From Litoreibacter ascidiaceicola (GTDB taxonomy: Bacteria > Pseudomonadota > Alphaproteobacteria > Rhodobacterales > Rhodobacteraceae): a stretch of DNA of 64,000 bases. The position numbers were made by a program, and so were the translations under genes. The stretch lies in assembly GCF_900129235.1 (NCBI RefSeq), contig NZ_FQUV01000005.1, forward strand, positions 310,001-374,000, read 5' to 3'. Of this stretch, positions 1 through 8,734 are shown piece by piece. The stretch's first letter is position 1. Each line of letters begins with the position of its first letter. The notes below the pieces were generated by a model. That model was given only the letters and a program-made list of their open reading frames with translations. It did no database searches and was not told where the DNA came from.

Positions 1-404
1 TGCCGACTGAGCGGTTTATGGAACGCTATCGGCGGTATGCCAAAAGTCTTGTTGCTGTGGGTGACGGCAAAGGGGCTGACCGCGAAGTCGGGTTGAAGAC
101 TGAAATTGTCGCGCTGGTCAATCCGTATACCGACCAGATGGATTCGTTTCCGGTTAAGGTGCTTCTGGATGGCGAACCGCGCGCGGATGCCCAGATCGAG
201 CTGTTCGACAAAGGCCCCGACGGCGAGGTCGAAATCACGCTGCACCGGACGAATGCCGAAGGTATCGGCACGTTCCCTGTAACCGCCGGTCATGAATACC
301 TTGTCGACGCAGTGCAGCTGTTGCCGCTGGACGAAGGAGATCCGACCAAGTTTCCGGTTTGGGTGTCCGTGTGGGCATCGCTGACGTTTATGGTTCCGGA
401 ATAG
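1..404 (+). CDS. DUF4198 domain-containing protein, C-terminal part (5' truncated by window)
   Basis: The reading frame is open from base 3 and ends at the TAG at 402-404. The residues before the first Met (PTERFMERYRRYAKSL) continue a protein that begins outside the window. The pattern ERYRRYAKSLVAVGDG, then a VGLKTEIVALVNPYTD stretch and a beta-rich domain (DGEPRADAQIELFDKG) matches the C-terminal half of the DUF4198 family. These are exported beta-sandwich proteins, often near metal-uptake genes. The closing VWASLTFMVPE is also family-like. Function is unknown from this fragment; the N-terminal signal peptide expected for the family cannot be seen. Confidence 0.75.
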   Translation, partial: PTERFMERYRRYAKSLVAVGDGKGADREVGLKTEIVALVNPYTDQMDSFPVKVLLDGEPRADAQIELFDKGPDGEVEITLHRTNAEGIGTFPVTAGHEYLVDAVQLLPLDEGDPTKFPVWVSVWASLTFMVPE

Positions 405-484
405 AGAAAGCAGTGACCATGCTTCTTCCTTGAGTTCGAAGAAATACCGTCCCCTATCTGGCGAGGGTTGTGCTGTCGCTGCAC

Positions 485-530
485 AAAAGAAAACCCCCGG
501 TCTGAATATCAGACTGGGGGCTCTTTATTT
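485..530. terminator. Bidirectional intrinsic terminator
   Basis: An 11-bp stem (494-504 with 510-520, one G-U pair) closes a 5-nt loop AATAT. It is flanked by an A-rich run at 485-493 and by CTCTTTATTT at 521-530. It lies about 90 bases after the DUF4198 stop codon and should end that transcript. Confidence 0.8.
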
Positions 531-724
531 ATGTAGCACCCGACACGGCGATCTGGGTGGGGGCTGATCACACCGCATCGGGCTTGAGCTTACACTCGCT
601 ACAAGGCGTGTATCGCCATCAAGTGGGGCGTCATCGGGGACGTAGCGTGGTGATGCTTGGGTCATCACGCGGCATTTTAAAGGCAAGGCTTGATTTGAAA
701 TGAAACGCGGCCCACCATACCGGC
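531..724. other. Intergenic stretch with no recognisable gene
   Basis: Together with 405-484 this makes a gene-free interval of about 320 bases around the terminator. No tRNA-like fold, repeat or convincing small ORF is visible. A promoter for the DUF2794 gene must lie here, but I cannot pick out -35/-10 boxes with confidence. Confidence 0.5.
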
Positions 725-1066
725 ATGAACCAAAACGCGCCGATCCCCTTCCGCCCGAACCAATCTGAAAAGGTTGCATTTCAGCGGCGCGAGCTAGGCG
801 ATATTTTAACGGTCTATGGCCGCATGGTCGCAGCGGGGGAATGGCGCGACTACGGCATTTCGATGCTGAAGGACGTCGCAGTGTTCTCGATTTTCCGGAG
901 GGCGGCAGAACACCCGATCTACCGTATTGAAAAGCGCCCGAAGCTGGCGACGAAACAACAGACCTACGCTGTGATTGGCATGGACGGGCGCATTCTCAAA
1001 CGCGGGGCCGACCTGCGGCAGGTCTTGCGCGTTCTTGAGAAAAAACTGATCCGCCCCGTCGACTAA
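725..1066 (+). CDS. DUF2794 domain-containing protein
   Basis: This 113-residue protein matches the small alphaproteobacterial DUF2794 family: an N-terminal [20 protein letters not shown] segment, a central [19 protein letters not shown] segment and a C-terminal [13 protein letters not shown] segment. No signal peptide or membrane segment is seen, so it is probably cytoplasmic. Its biochemical role is not known to me. It is convergent with the NlpC/P60 gene and the two overlap by 4 bases at 1063-1066. The ATG at 725 is the only reasonable start. Confidence 0.85.
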   Translation: MNQNAPIPFRPNQSEKVAFQRRELGDILTVYGRMVAAGEWRDYGISMLKDVAVFSIFRRAAEHPIYRIEKRPKLATKQQTYAVIGMDGRILKRGADLRQVLRVLEKKLIRPVD

Positions 1067-1890
1067 ATCCGTTTTACAGAAGTTACCGGACCGTCACCCG
1101 CAGCCTCGATCCGCGCGATGGCGTCGGACAACGGTTCGTAGGCTACGGCCATGTGATAGGCGTTGGCGTGCAGGATCATGTCGTCCCCCGAGACAAGCGC
1201 AACATGGCCCTTCCAGAAAACCAGATCACCACGCCGAGCATCTGCCAGCTCGATCGGGGCGCCGACCTCTGCCTCCTGCATGTCGCTGTCCCGCGGACAA
1301 TCCATCCCACAACTGCGCCACGCGATCTGTACCAGCCCGGAGCAGTCGATCCCGTGCCGAGTGCCCCCCCCCCAAAGATAGGGTGTTCCCATATAGAGGT
1401 CGGCGACTGACACCGGATCGTTCATCCGCTGGTCGATTGGCAGCAAATGCATGGTTGGCACATAGCCGCCGTTGGACAGGCGGGACCAAGTGCCCTCCTC
1501 CTCCATCACCTGCACCTCGGAGCCGAGGTAAAGCGCGCCGTTGTTCATAAGCTTCATATTGGGGCCGGGGTAAATATGTGTGCAGGGCATCGCCACCCAA
1601 TGGCTTGCATCATGGGGGCGGTCGAGCAGGTCTTCCCGCACATAGCCGCAATACCCGTCATGCACCGTTTGCCCGAACGCGAATCCGTTGCGACGCTCCA
1701 GCACGTTGAACAAATCGCCATAGATCAGTTGCGACGTGCGCCGGCCTTCGGGCTTTCCAGTAATATCCGCGAAGGCCGCGCCGCATTGGGCAATATCACC
1801 GTCCGTGTAGCTTGGCGCGTCGACCACCCCCTTGAGGTGGTTGGCGGCAACACGTCCGTTGGCCGGAGTAACGCGCGGGTCATGGCTCAT
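1063..1890 (-). CDS. NlpC/P60-family cell-wall peptidase with SH3-like N-terminal region
   Basis: This 275-residue protein has bacterial SH3-like segments (about residues 50-150) followed by an NlpC/P60 catalytic domain. The Cys-His-His triad is visible: Cys183 in [12 protein letters not shown], His229 in [13 protein letters not shown] and His241 in ILHANAYH. The family hydrolyses gamma-D-glutamyl-diamino acid bonds of peptidoglycan peptides, here probably muropeptides in recycling since no signal peptide is seen. Its ATG overlaps the stop of the M17 aminopeptidase gene by 4 bases (ATGA at 1887-1890), so the two are translationally coupled. I know this pairing from other Rhodobacteraceae. Confidence 0.9.
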   Translation of the reverse strand: MSHDPRVTPANGRVAANHLKGVVDAPSYTDGDIAQCGAAFADITGKPEGRRTSQLIYGDLFNVLERRNGFAFGQTVHDGYCGYVREDLLDRPHDASHWVAMPCTHIYPGPNMKLMNNGALYLGSEVQVMEEEGTWSRLSNGGYVPTMHLLPIDQRMNDPVSVADLYMGTPYLWGGGTRHGIDCSGLVQIAWRSCGMDCPRDSDMQEAEVGAPIELADARRGDLVFWKGHVALVSGDDMILHANAYHMAVAYEPLSDAIARIEAAGDGPVTSVKRI

Positions 1891-3284
1891 AGGTTCATCG
1901 CTTTCGGCAAAGCTGCAAGGATGGCGCGCGCGCCCATGCCGACACCCCCTTTGGGTCGTCCCGCGGCAGCAACGGGTTGCCAGCCATAGACGTCAAAATG
2001 GGCAAATCGCGCTGAGTTAGACACAAAACGGCGCAGGAACAGCGCGGCGGTGATGGTGCCAGCGAAGCCCCCTTTCGGGGCGTTGTCGAGGTCGGCGATG
2101 CCCGGTTCAATCAATGGCTCGTAAGGGTCATGGAACGGCAGCTCCCAGACCGGATCGCGTGCCTGCCGCGCTCCTGCTCGCAGCGCATCCGCGAAGGCCG
2201 CATCGCCGGTGAAAAATGGCGAGATATCGGGGCCCACAGCCACGCGCGCGGCACCTGTAAGGGTCGCCATGCAGATCATCAAATCAGGCGGCGTCTCATC
2301 CGCAAGCGCCAACGCATCTGCAAGCACAAGACGCCCTTCGGCGTCAGTGTTGTTGATTTCGACGGTAAGCCCTTTGCGGGATGTCAGGATATCCTGCGGG
2401 CGATAGGCCGATCCGTCGATGGAGTTTTCAACTGCCGGGATCAGCACTCGAAGTTTGAGCTTTAGGCCCAGCGCCATGATCATATGGGCCAGCCCCAACA
2501 CCGTTGCAGCGCCGCCCATATCTTTCTTCATCAAGCCCATCGACGCGGCCGGTTTGATGTTCAGCCCACCAGTGTCAAAGCATACGCCCTTGCCGACCAA
2601 CGCAAGCGTCGGGCCTTCATCGCCCCAAGTCATGTCGATCAAACGTGGCGGTGTCGCGGATGCGCGGCCAACCGCGTGGATCATCGGGAAGTTTTCCGCC
2701 AACAGGTCGTCACCGGTCACCACTGTAATGGCCGCACCGTGTATCTTCGCGAGCGTCCGCGCGGCGCCTTCTAAGTCATTCGGCCCCATGTCCGACGCGG
2801 GTGTGTTGATCAAATCGCGGGTAAGGGTTTCTCCCGCAGCGATGGCCTCTATCCGGTCTTTGTTCACCCCATCAGGGCAAACGAGGCGCGCGCCGTGCGG
2901 TGGCTGCGCACGGTATGCCTCGAACGCGTATTGCGACAACAGCCAGCCCAATGCGTGTTCTTCCAGATCGTCTGCCGCGTGGTCGCTGACGAGCTGATAC
3001 GTTCCAGCAGGTAGTTTGGCGGCAATGGAGGCCATCGGAAAACGCCCGCGCGCGCGCGACTGAGCATCGCCCAAGCCCGCAAGCGCCATGGCAATCGCAC
3101 CACCGTCGGCGGGTACTGTGCAAATTGTGCCTTCGGCAGCTTTAAAGCCCTGCGCCTTGACCCAAGCCTGCACATCTTGTGGTTGGGATTCCAGCCAGTC
3201 ATCAAGCGCATCCACGCCGAATGCCAGAAGCCGAACAGCGTCATCGTTGGTGTCGGCAAATTTAAGCCTTGTGTGGTTCAACAT
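1887..3284 (-). CDS. M17 (leucyl) aminopeptidase family protein
   Basis: This 465-residue protein has the M17 C-terminal catalytic domain. It carries the signature [14 protein letters not shown], the metal-site segment [16 protein letters not shown] (Lys and Asp ligands) and the MKKDMGGAA motif. The N-terminal domain (about 1-150) is divergent, as usual in this subgroup. It is a di-metal exopeptidase that removes N-terminal residues from peptides in the cytoplasm. The 4-base overlap with the downstream NlpC/P60 peptidase suggests joint processing of peptides, possibly of cell-wall origin. The gene symbol pepA is withheld because Rhodobacteraceae carry several M17 paralogues. Confidence 0.9.
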   Translation of the reverse strand: MLNHTRLKFADTNDDAVRLLAFGVDALDDWLESQPQDVQAWVKAQGFKAAEGTICTVPADGGAIAMALAGLGDAQSRARGRFPMASIAAKLPAGTYQLVSDHAADDLEEHALGWLLSQYAFEAYRAQPPHGARLVCPDGVNKDRIEAIAAGETLTRDLINTPASDMGPNDLEGAARTLAKIHGAAITVVTGDDLLAENFPMIHAVGRASATPPRLIDMTWGDEGPTLALVGKGVCFDTGGLNIKPAASMGLMKKDMGGAATVLGLAHMIMALGLKLKLRVLIPAVENSIDGSAYRPQDILTSRKGLTVEINNTDAEGRLVLADALALADETPPDLMICMATLTGAARVAVGPDISPFFTGDAAFADALRAGARQARDPVWELPFHDPYEPLIEPGIADLDNAPKGGFAGTITAALFLRRFVSNSARFAHFDVYGWQPVAAAGRPKGGVGMGARAILAALPKAMNL

Positions 3285-3364
3285 CGTCCATGCCTTTGGT
3301 GCTGCAGGGGCAGCCTACTGCTTGCTGCGCAATCTGCAAGCAAAGGCGTGTCGCAGACCCGCGT

Positions 3365-3757
3365 CTAACCCGGCATGTTTTGCATATCCCACACTGCACT
3401 GAGCGAACGATCGGCAATACGCCTTAGCCTGTTCAACGTAGCACCCAACGAAACGCCTTCTCTCAAACGTCCGCACGCGGCGACATCATCAGCAACCCGC
3501 GAGAACGTCGTCATTCCGATATTTTCGGCGGTCTTTACCAAAAGATCGGCGCGACGGGTCAAAACATCCATGTTTTGTGCCACATACGCGTCTTCAATCG
3601 CGACCATTCCCCGTGCCAATTCTTCCATCGCCGTGGTAATCAAAGCCTCGGCACGTGCTTCGCCCATGGACACGCACAGTTCCACCAAACGGTCCGGATC
3701 AACCCGAACCGGTTCACGCATTTCGAGTTTCAAAACATCCTGCATAACGCACCCCAT
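3365..3757 (-). CDS. Conserved hypothetical protein, helical, about 130 aa
   Basis: I do not recognise the family. The protein is predicted to be mostly helical and amphipathic, with heptad-like spacing in the MVAIEDAYVAQNMDVLTRRA region, which resembles small signalling or phosphotransfer-like helical bundles. No HxxKG histidine-phosphotransfer motif is present. The start at 3757 is chosen because AAGGGGG lies 8 bases upstream; an ATG at 3823 gives a longer frame without a ribosome site. It lies 80 bases upstream of the M17 aminopeptidase gene on the same strand, and divergent from the carbonic anhydrase gene. Confidence 0.6.
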   Translation of the reverse strand: MGCVMQDVLKLEMREPVRVDPDRLVELCVSMGEARAEALITTAMEELARGMVAIEDAYVAQNMDVLTRRADLLVKTAENIGMTTFSRVADDVAACGRLREGVSLGATLNRLRRIADRSLSAVWDMQNMPG

Positions 3758-3890
3758 TATCCGTGCCCCCTTAAAGCACGCTGCAAACATCGGTGGCGAA
3801 ACTGAACAAAGTCTTTCCGGCACGGCACGATTTCCCTCGAATTTCTGCTCAATTCGACCTACTTGTGTTCGAAACTTTCAGAGGTACCCC

Positions 3891-4538
3891 ATGCGCACGC
3901 CCAAACCCCTGCCGCACTATCTGATCAACCGCTACCATGGCTGGAAGGCCACGACTTATTCGGAGAACGAACCGTGGTACCGCAGGCTTGCCACCGACGG
4001 GCAAAATCCGCGCGCCATGGTGATTTCATGTTGCGACAGCCGCGTGCATGTCACCTCTATTTTCGGGGCGGAGCAGGGCGAGTTTTTCATCCACCGCAAC
4101 ATCGCCAACCTCGTGCCGCCGTATAATCCGGATGGCGAGTATCACGGCACATCAGCCGCTATCGAATACGCTGTGGGTACCCTGAAAGTCGCCCATATCA
4201 TCGTGCTGGGACATTCAAACTGCGGCGGGGTCAACGGGTGCCACGACATGTGCTCGGGCCATGCGCCGGAGCTGGAAGAAAAGACCAGCTTCATCGGGCG
4301 CTGGATGGACATTTTACGCCCCGGCTACGAGCGCGTGAAAGATATCGAGGACGAGGCGGAGCGCCGAAGCGCGTTGGAAAAAGAGGCGGTTTTGGTCTCC
4401 TTGGAAAACCTCGCAGGCTTCCCGTTCATCGCCCAAGAGATGGAGCAAGGCATGCTAAGCTTACACGGTCTCTGGACCGACATTGGCGAAGGTGGTTTGG
4501 AACACTACTTGCCAGAAACCGGATTCGTCCCGGTTTAG
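3891..4538 (+). CDS. Beta-class carbonic anhydrase
   Basis: This 215-residue enzyme interconverts CO2 and bicarbonate. Zinc ligands are visible: Cys47 in the C-C-D-S-R motif (with the Asp49-Arg51 dyad) and His108/Cys111 in GHSNCGG. The ATG at 3891 has GAGG a few bases upstream; the longer frame from 3375 runs antisense through the helical protein gene and is spurious. It is followed after 24 bases by a bicarbonate-permease gene and then a PII-like gene, so the three form a probable inorganic-carbon operon. The enzyme is cytoplasmic (no signal peptide). Confidence 0.95.
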   Translation: MRTPKPLPHYLINRYHGWKATTYSENEPWYRRLATDGQNPRAMVISCCDSRVHVTSIFGAEQGEFFIHRNIANLVPPYNPDGEYHGTSAAIEYAVGTLKVAHIIVLGHSNCGGVNGCHDMCSGHAPELEEKTSFIGRWMDILRPGYERVKDIEDEAERRSALEKEAVLVSLENLAGFPFIAQEMEQGMLSLHGLWTDIGEGGLEHYLPETGFVPV

Positions 4539-4562
4539 ACCCCAAACCGCCGGAGGAGCCGC

Positions 4563-5540
4563 ATGGGCGACGTGTTATCGCTGGCAGCTGACAACCTGCT
4601 GTCCCCCTTGATCCTGTTCTTTGTCTTGGGCGTTCTGGCCGCGTTCGCGCGATCTGATCTCACCATACCGGAAGCCGCCGCCAAGGCGCTGTCGATCTAC
4701 TTGCTGTTTGCGATTGGCTTCAAGGGCGGCGCCTCGGTTGCAGCGCACGGAGTTGATGCGGGGTTGATCCTGTCGTTGATTGCCGGTGGGATTTTGTCAG
4801 CGACAATCCCGTTCGTGGCCTTCGGACTTCTGCACATCATGACGCAGCTAAGCACCATCGATGCAGCCGCCGTTGCGGGGCATTACGGCTCGATCTCTAT
4901 CGTGACCTTTGTGGCCTGCACCAGTGCGCTAACCGGACGCGGCTTGGATCCCGAAGGCTACATGGTCGCGGTTGCGGCCATCATGGAAGCGCCAGCGATC
5001 CTTTCAGCCCTTTGGCTGGTGTCGCGCAAGGCAGGCGGTAACCAGATGGACGGGAATTTGTGGCGGGAGATATTGCTGAATGGCTCCATCGTGCTGCTGA
5101 TCGGCAGCTTCGTCATTGGCGCGATCACCGGACAAGACGGGTTAGAGAAAATCGCCAGTTTCATCGTCTCACCGTTTCAGGGCGTTTTGTGTCTATTCCT
5201 GCTGGATATGGGCCTTGTCGCGGGTCGCGGGTTGCGGAACAGCGGTAAACACCTGACGCCCGGCGTGTTCGCTTTCGGCATGCTGATGCCATTGGTCGGC
5301 AGTTGTTTCGGCCTTGCGGCCGGAATGCTGCTGGGGCTGTCCACCGGCGGAGTTGCGCTGTTCATGACCCTGGGTGCGTCGGCCAGCTATATCGCAGTTC
5401 CGGCGGCGATGCGCGTAGCGTTGCCCGAGGCCAATCCGTCGATATATCTGACGCTGTCCTTGGGGATCACCTTTCCCTTCAACCTGACCCTTGGCATCCC
5501 GACCTATATCGCAATTGCCAGCAAAGTAACCGGAGGATGA
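4563..5540 (+). CDS. sbtA: SbtA-type sodium-dependent bicarbonate permease
   Basis: This 325-residue, about 10-helix integral membrane protein has the features of the SbtA/DUF897 family: the opening LLSPLILFFVLGVLAAFARSDL, the AIGFKGGASVAA segment, the GHYGSISIVTFVA segment and the symmetrical second half ending GITFPFNLTLGIP. In cyanobacteria SbtA is a high-affinity Na+/HCO3- symporter controlled by the PII-like SbtB. A strong GGAGG precedes the ATG. It lies between carbonic anhydrase and a PII-like gene, which supports bicarbonate uptake. Transport substrate is inferred from family and neighbours only. Confidence 0.88.
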   Translation: MGDVLSLAADNLLSPLILFFVLGVLAAFARSDLTIPEAAAKALSIYLLFAIGFKGGASVAAHGVDAGLILSLIAGGILSATIPFVAFGLLHIMTQLSTIDAAAVAGHYGSISIVTFVACTSALTGRGLDPEGYMVAVAAIMEAPAILSALWLVSRKAGGNQMDGNLWREILLNGSIVLLIGSFVIGAITGQDGLEKIASFIVSPFQGVLCLFLLDMGLVAGRGLRNSGKHLTPGVFAFGMLMPLVGSCFGLAAGMLLGLSTGGVALFMTLGASASYIAVPAAMRVALPEANPSIYLTLSLGITFPFNLTLGIPTYIAIASKVTGG

Positions 5541-5543
5541 CCC

Positions 5544-5855
5544 ATGCAAACCCATGATGCCAAACGCGTGGTGATCACCATCGAAGCCGTGATGGAAAGC
5601 CGTCTGACCGACGCCCTGCAAACAGCTGACGTAACGGGCTATTCCATTCTGCCGGTGCTTGGTGGATCGGGGCGGTCCGGCCCATGGAGCCGTGAGGGGC
5701 AAGTGAGCCGTGCGGGCGGCATGGTGCAGGTCATCTGCATCGTGCATCCCGACAAGCTGGACAAACTGCTCGACGCGGCCTTTGCGGTGGTCGAGCGGCA
5801 TATCGGCATCGTGACCGTGACCGACTGTCAGGTTCTACGCGCAGAGCGGTTCTAG
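5544..5855 (+). CDS. sbtB: PII-like regulatory protein, SbtB type
   Basis: This 103-residue protein has the ferredoxin-like PII fold pattern: a first strand KRVVITIEAVMES, a T-loop region GYSILPVLGGSGRSGPWSREG and a closing strand IGIVTVTDCQVLR. It lies 3 bases after the permease gene with GGAGGATGACCC before its ATG, so it is co-translated with it. Cyanobacterial SbtB binds adenine nucleotides and gates SbtA. The C-terminal redox extension of some SbtB proteins (CGPxGC) is absent here; the protein ends RAERF. Regulation of the adjacent permease is inferred. Confidence 0.85.
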   Translation: MQTHDAKRVVITIEAVMESRLTDALQTADVTGYSILPVLGGSGRSGPWSREGQVSRAGGMVQVICIVHPDKLDKLLDAAFAVVERHIGIVTVTDCQVLRAERF

Positions 5856-5856
5856 G

Positions 5857-7506
5857 CTACGGCTGCCAGAACAGCTGCTGCCCTTCGGGCCAGTCCATTT
5901 CGACGTTCACCCGGACGGTTTTCTTTTCGCCCGGACCGACTTCAAGGTTCCAGACAGACACACCGCGCTTTTGCTCGAAATCACTCTCATCCGGTGACGG
6001 GCGCGAACTTGTTGTGATGCTGAGATCTTCCTGCTCTGCATAGGGCAGCGCGAATATGGTTTGGACCTCTTCTGTCGTGGCAAGTAGGTTTTCCACCGAG
6101 AACTCCATCTGCTGCATCCGAGTACTGCTGGAAGTCAGGAAGCCACGGTCGCCTGTGTCGTTGTCCAGCAATTTATACTCGAGGCGCAGGCCTTCGAGCG
6201 TGCCGAAGGACACTTCGGCCTTGTCGCCCGCAGGGATCAGCGGCAAAGCGCTGCGGCCGACGAACACGCCGTCACGGGAGACCGACATCTGACCGGGCAG
6301 GAAGGGCTCCTGCGTGGAGTTGGTGAACTCCGCCATCAAGAACGCGGTTTTGTCGAAGCGAGGTGCTGCGCGATTGAATTCGCGAGCGTCGAAGGTGAAA
6401 TCGTCCAGAGCAAGGATCAACTCACCACCGCCAGTGGCGAGACTGACTGGCTCGGGATATTCATAGGTGACAGACAGTCCGTCAATAACGGCTTGGGCGC
6501 GAGGAGCAGCCAGGACCGGTTCTGGTGCACCCTCATCGGCACGGGCCAGATCAAGGCTGTACTCCGCTTGCGGTGCAGACCTAACAACGGAGCTAAGGCC
6601 TGCCTTGCCCTTCGCCTGTATGAACGCTTGAGACGGATAGGGCTCGGTCGGGTTCACCTGCGCAAACGGGTTCGCTGTCGACAGGACCAAATCAACATCC
6701 GACCATAATTCGCCGGTAGATTGATACATGACGACCTTACGCTCCATCGCGACGCGCGCATCATCACCGCGGGTCAGGTTCAGGTCGTAATCCGCCCGCC
6801 AGCCCGCGTTATAATTCAGGGTGTTCAATGTCAGATTGACCGGACCTGCGTTTGCAGCCTCAACGGACAAGGCCAGAATGGTCACAGAGCCCGTTGGCGG
6901 GGATAAGCGGCGCAAGTCCAGCTCGGCCTGTGCGAGGGATTTCTTGGCCTCGTCGCGGGCTTTTTCGTCGTCGCGCAAAGCGACTGAGGCCGCATATTGC
7001 TCCGTCCATGCTTTCGCCAATTCATCCGCAACCATGTCGCTTGCTGCGCGCATGGCCTCGGCATCTGCTCCCGTCAGCGAAGCACCGGTTAGCGAGCGAA
7101 GATACGCGTTCTTCGCGCCTTGCGCTTCGACAGCAGCTTGGCCGCGCACGACAACGTCTTCCAACGCCTGCAAGGCATCCTTGGCAGCTTCGACACGCTC
7201 TGACGCGGCGGTTTGCTCGGGGGAATAGGCCGCTTTCGGGTCGCTCAGAAAATCGTTCAAAACCTCCATCGCGCCAATCGCAAAACCGTCCGGCGCGTTC
7301 ACGCGCGGCGGGCCGTCGCTGCTGCCAGCTTGATAGGGAACCAGTATCCGGTGTTTGCCTTGCGGCAGGTCGACCGCAATGACGCGCGTGACGGTCGCAC
7401 CTTGCGGATAGACGGTGACGGAAGTGACGGGCGCAACCAACTGAAAGTCCTCGGCGTAAGCGGCGGACGACAGAAGGGCGGCGGATAGGGCTAGGGAACG
7501 GAGCAT
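5857..7506 (-). CDS. DUF4139/MuiA-family secreted protein
   Basis: This 549-residue protein has an N-terminal signal peptide (hydrophobic LALSAALLSSAAYA, then AEDF), a DUF4140-like strand region (SVTVYPQGATVTRV), a central coiled-coil-prone helical part (about residues 90-200) and a long C-terminal DUF4139 beta region. This is the layout of the mucoidy-inhibitor A family. The name comes from an effect on exopolysaccharide in E. coli; the biochemical activity is unknown. It is convergent with the SbtB gene with only 1 base between them. Its start codon lies immediately after a terminator-like hairpin (7514-7541), which is odd and discussed in the findings. Confidence 0.85.
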   Translation of the reverse strand: MLRSLALSAALLSSAAYAEDFQLVAPVTSVTVYPQGATVTRVIAVDLPQGKHRILVPYQAGSSDGPPRVNAPDGFAIGAMEVLNDFLSDPKAAYSPEQTAASERVEAAKDALQALEDVVVRGQAAVEAQGAKNAYLRSLTGASLTGADAEAMRAASDMVADELAKAWTEQYAASVALRDDEKARDEAKKSLAQAELDLRRLSPPTGSVTILALSVEAANAGPVNLTLNTLNYNAGWRADYDLNLTRGDDARVAMERKVVMYQSTGELWSDVDLVLSTANPFAQVNPTEPYPSQAFIQAKGKAGLSSVVRSAPQAEYSLDLARADEGAPEPVLAAPRAQAVIDGLSVTYEYPEPVSLATGGGELILALDDFTFDAREFNRAAPRFDKTAFLMAEFTNSTQEPFLPGQMSVSRDGVFVGRSALPLIPAGDKAEVSFGTLEGLRLEYKLLDNDTGDRGFLTSSSTRMQQMEFSVENLLATTEEVQTIFALPYAEQEDLSITTSSRPSPDESDFEQKRGVSVWNLEVGPGEKKTVRVNVEMDWPEGQQLFWQP

Positions 7507-7509
7507 ATG

Positions 7510-7541
7510 AAAAGGGCCTCAAATCAATTGATCTGAGGCCC
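7510..7541 (-). terminator. Terminator-like hairpin between asd and the MuiA-family gene
   Basis: Read on the minus strand, GGGCCTCA (7541-7534) pairs with TGAGGCCC (7521-7514) around an almost complementary core, and four T residues follow (7513-7510). It lies 32 bases after the asd stop codon. The only GAGG that could serve the MuiA-family ATG at 7506 lies inside the 3' arm. Confidence 0.75.
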
Positions 7542-7572
7542 AATGTTTCGTGTCAGCAAAGGCTTTGCAAGC

Positions 7573-8595
7573 CTAGCCTTTTTTCAGGCACCGCGTGCCC
7601 AGCGTTTCAGCGATTTGCACTGCGTTCAGGGCAGCGCCCTTGCGCAGGTTATCGCTGACGCACCACAGGTTGATGCCGTTGTCGATGGTGCTGTCCTGAC
7701 GGATGCGGGAAATGAAGGTCGCAAAGTCGCCGACACATTCGACGGGCGTCACGTAGCCACCGTCTTCGCGCTTGTCGATCACCATGACACCGGGGGCCTC
7801 GCGCAGGATGTCGCGGGCCTCGTCTTCATCCAGGTGGTCTTCGAACTCGATGTTGATCGACTCGGCGTGACCCACGAAAACCGGAACGCGGACACAGGTC
7901 GCGGTGACCTTGATGTTCTTGTCGATGATCTTCTTGGTTTCAACGACCATCTTCCACTCTTCCTTGGTGGAACCGTCTTCCATGAACACGTCGATATGCG
8001 GGATCACATTGAACGCGATCTGCTTGGTGAACTTGCTTGGCGGTTTGTTGTCGACGGGGTTGTAGATCGACTTGGTCTGATCCCACAGTTCGTCGATAGC
8101 CTCTTTGCCTGCACCGGACACCGACTGGTAGGTGGAGACGACAACGCGCTTGATCCGCGCACGGTCGTGCAACGGCTTCAGCGCCACTACCATCTGCGCC
8201 GTGGAGCAGTTGGGGTTGGCGATGATGTTTTTCTTGGAATAGCCCATCACGGCCTCGGGGTTCACTTCTGGAACCACCAACGGCACGTCAGGGTCGTAGC
8301 GGTATAACGATGAGTTATCGATCACCACACAGCCAGCTTTGGCAGCAATAGGCGCATATTTCTTCGTGGCTTCGGAGCCTACCGCGAACAGCGCGATGTC
8401 CCATCCGGTAAAGTCGAAGGTATCAAGATCTTTGGTCTTCAGGGTTTTCTCGCCGAAGGAAACTTCGGTGCCGATCGAGCGACGGGAGGCCAGAACCTCG
8501 ATTGTGTCCACTGGGAACTGACGTTCATCCAGAATGTTCAGCATCTCGCGACCCACGTTGCCCGTGGCGCCTACGACGACGATTTTGTAACCCAT
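7573..8595 (-). CDS. asd: Aspartate-semialdehyde dehydrogenase
   Basis: This 340-residue enzyme reduces aspartyl phosphate to aspartate semialdehyde with NADPH, for lysine/diaminopimelate, threonine and methionine synthesis. The N-terminal Rossmann motif VVGATGNVGREML, the catalytic Cys130 in NPNCSTAQ, the SYQSVSGAGKEA segment and the acid-base His in GHAESI are all present. Length is normal for the family. The ATG at 8595 follows a short AGGGATC leader. In Rhodobacteraceae I know asd as a neighbour of leuB; here about 6.8 kb of other genes separate them. Confidence 0.97.
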   Translation of the reverse strand: MGYKIVVVGATGNVGREMLNILDERQFPVDTIEVLASRRSIGTEVSFGEKTLKTKDLDTFDFTGWDIALFAVGSEATKKYAPIAAKAGCVVIDNSSLYRYDPDVPLVVPEVNPEAVMGYSKKNIIANPNCSTAQMVVALKPLHDRARIKRVVVSTYQSVSGAGKEAIDELWDQTKSIYNPVDNKPPSKFTKQIAFNVIPHIDVFMEDGSTKEEWKMVVETKKIIDKNIKVTATCVRVPVFVGHAESINIEFEDHLDEDEARDILREAPGVMVIDKREDGGYVTPVECVGDFATFISRIRQDSTIDNGINLWCVSDNLRKGAALNAVQIAETLGTRCLKKG

Positions 8596-8734
8596 GATCC
8601 CTTTGATCCTTCTATAGGTCTTGTTTCAGACGGGGCCTGATACTCTTTTGAGACCCGATGGGAAAGGGCCATGTTGCCCCAGCCTTGCCGCGCCGCGCAA
8701 AACTGCGTTACACAGATCGCTAAAGTAGCCATAT

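Noticed and set aside
525-779. 84-residue minus-strand ORF in the 405-724 gap
   Set aside because: No ribosome site, low-complexity composition and overlap with the DUF2794 gene start.
3320-3341. Short GCTTGC/GCAAGC hairpin before the M17 aminopeptidase gene
   Set aside because: Only a 6-bp stem with a 10-nt loop and no T-run; not a terminator or known element.
7543-8307. 254-residue open frame opposite asd
   Set aside because: Antisense shadow of asd; long open frames on the complement are common at this GC content.
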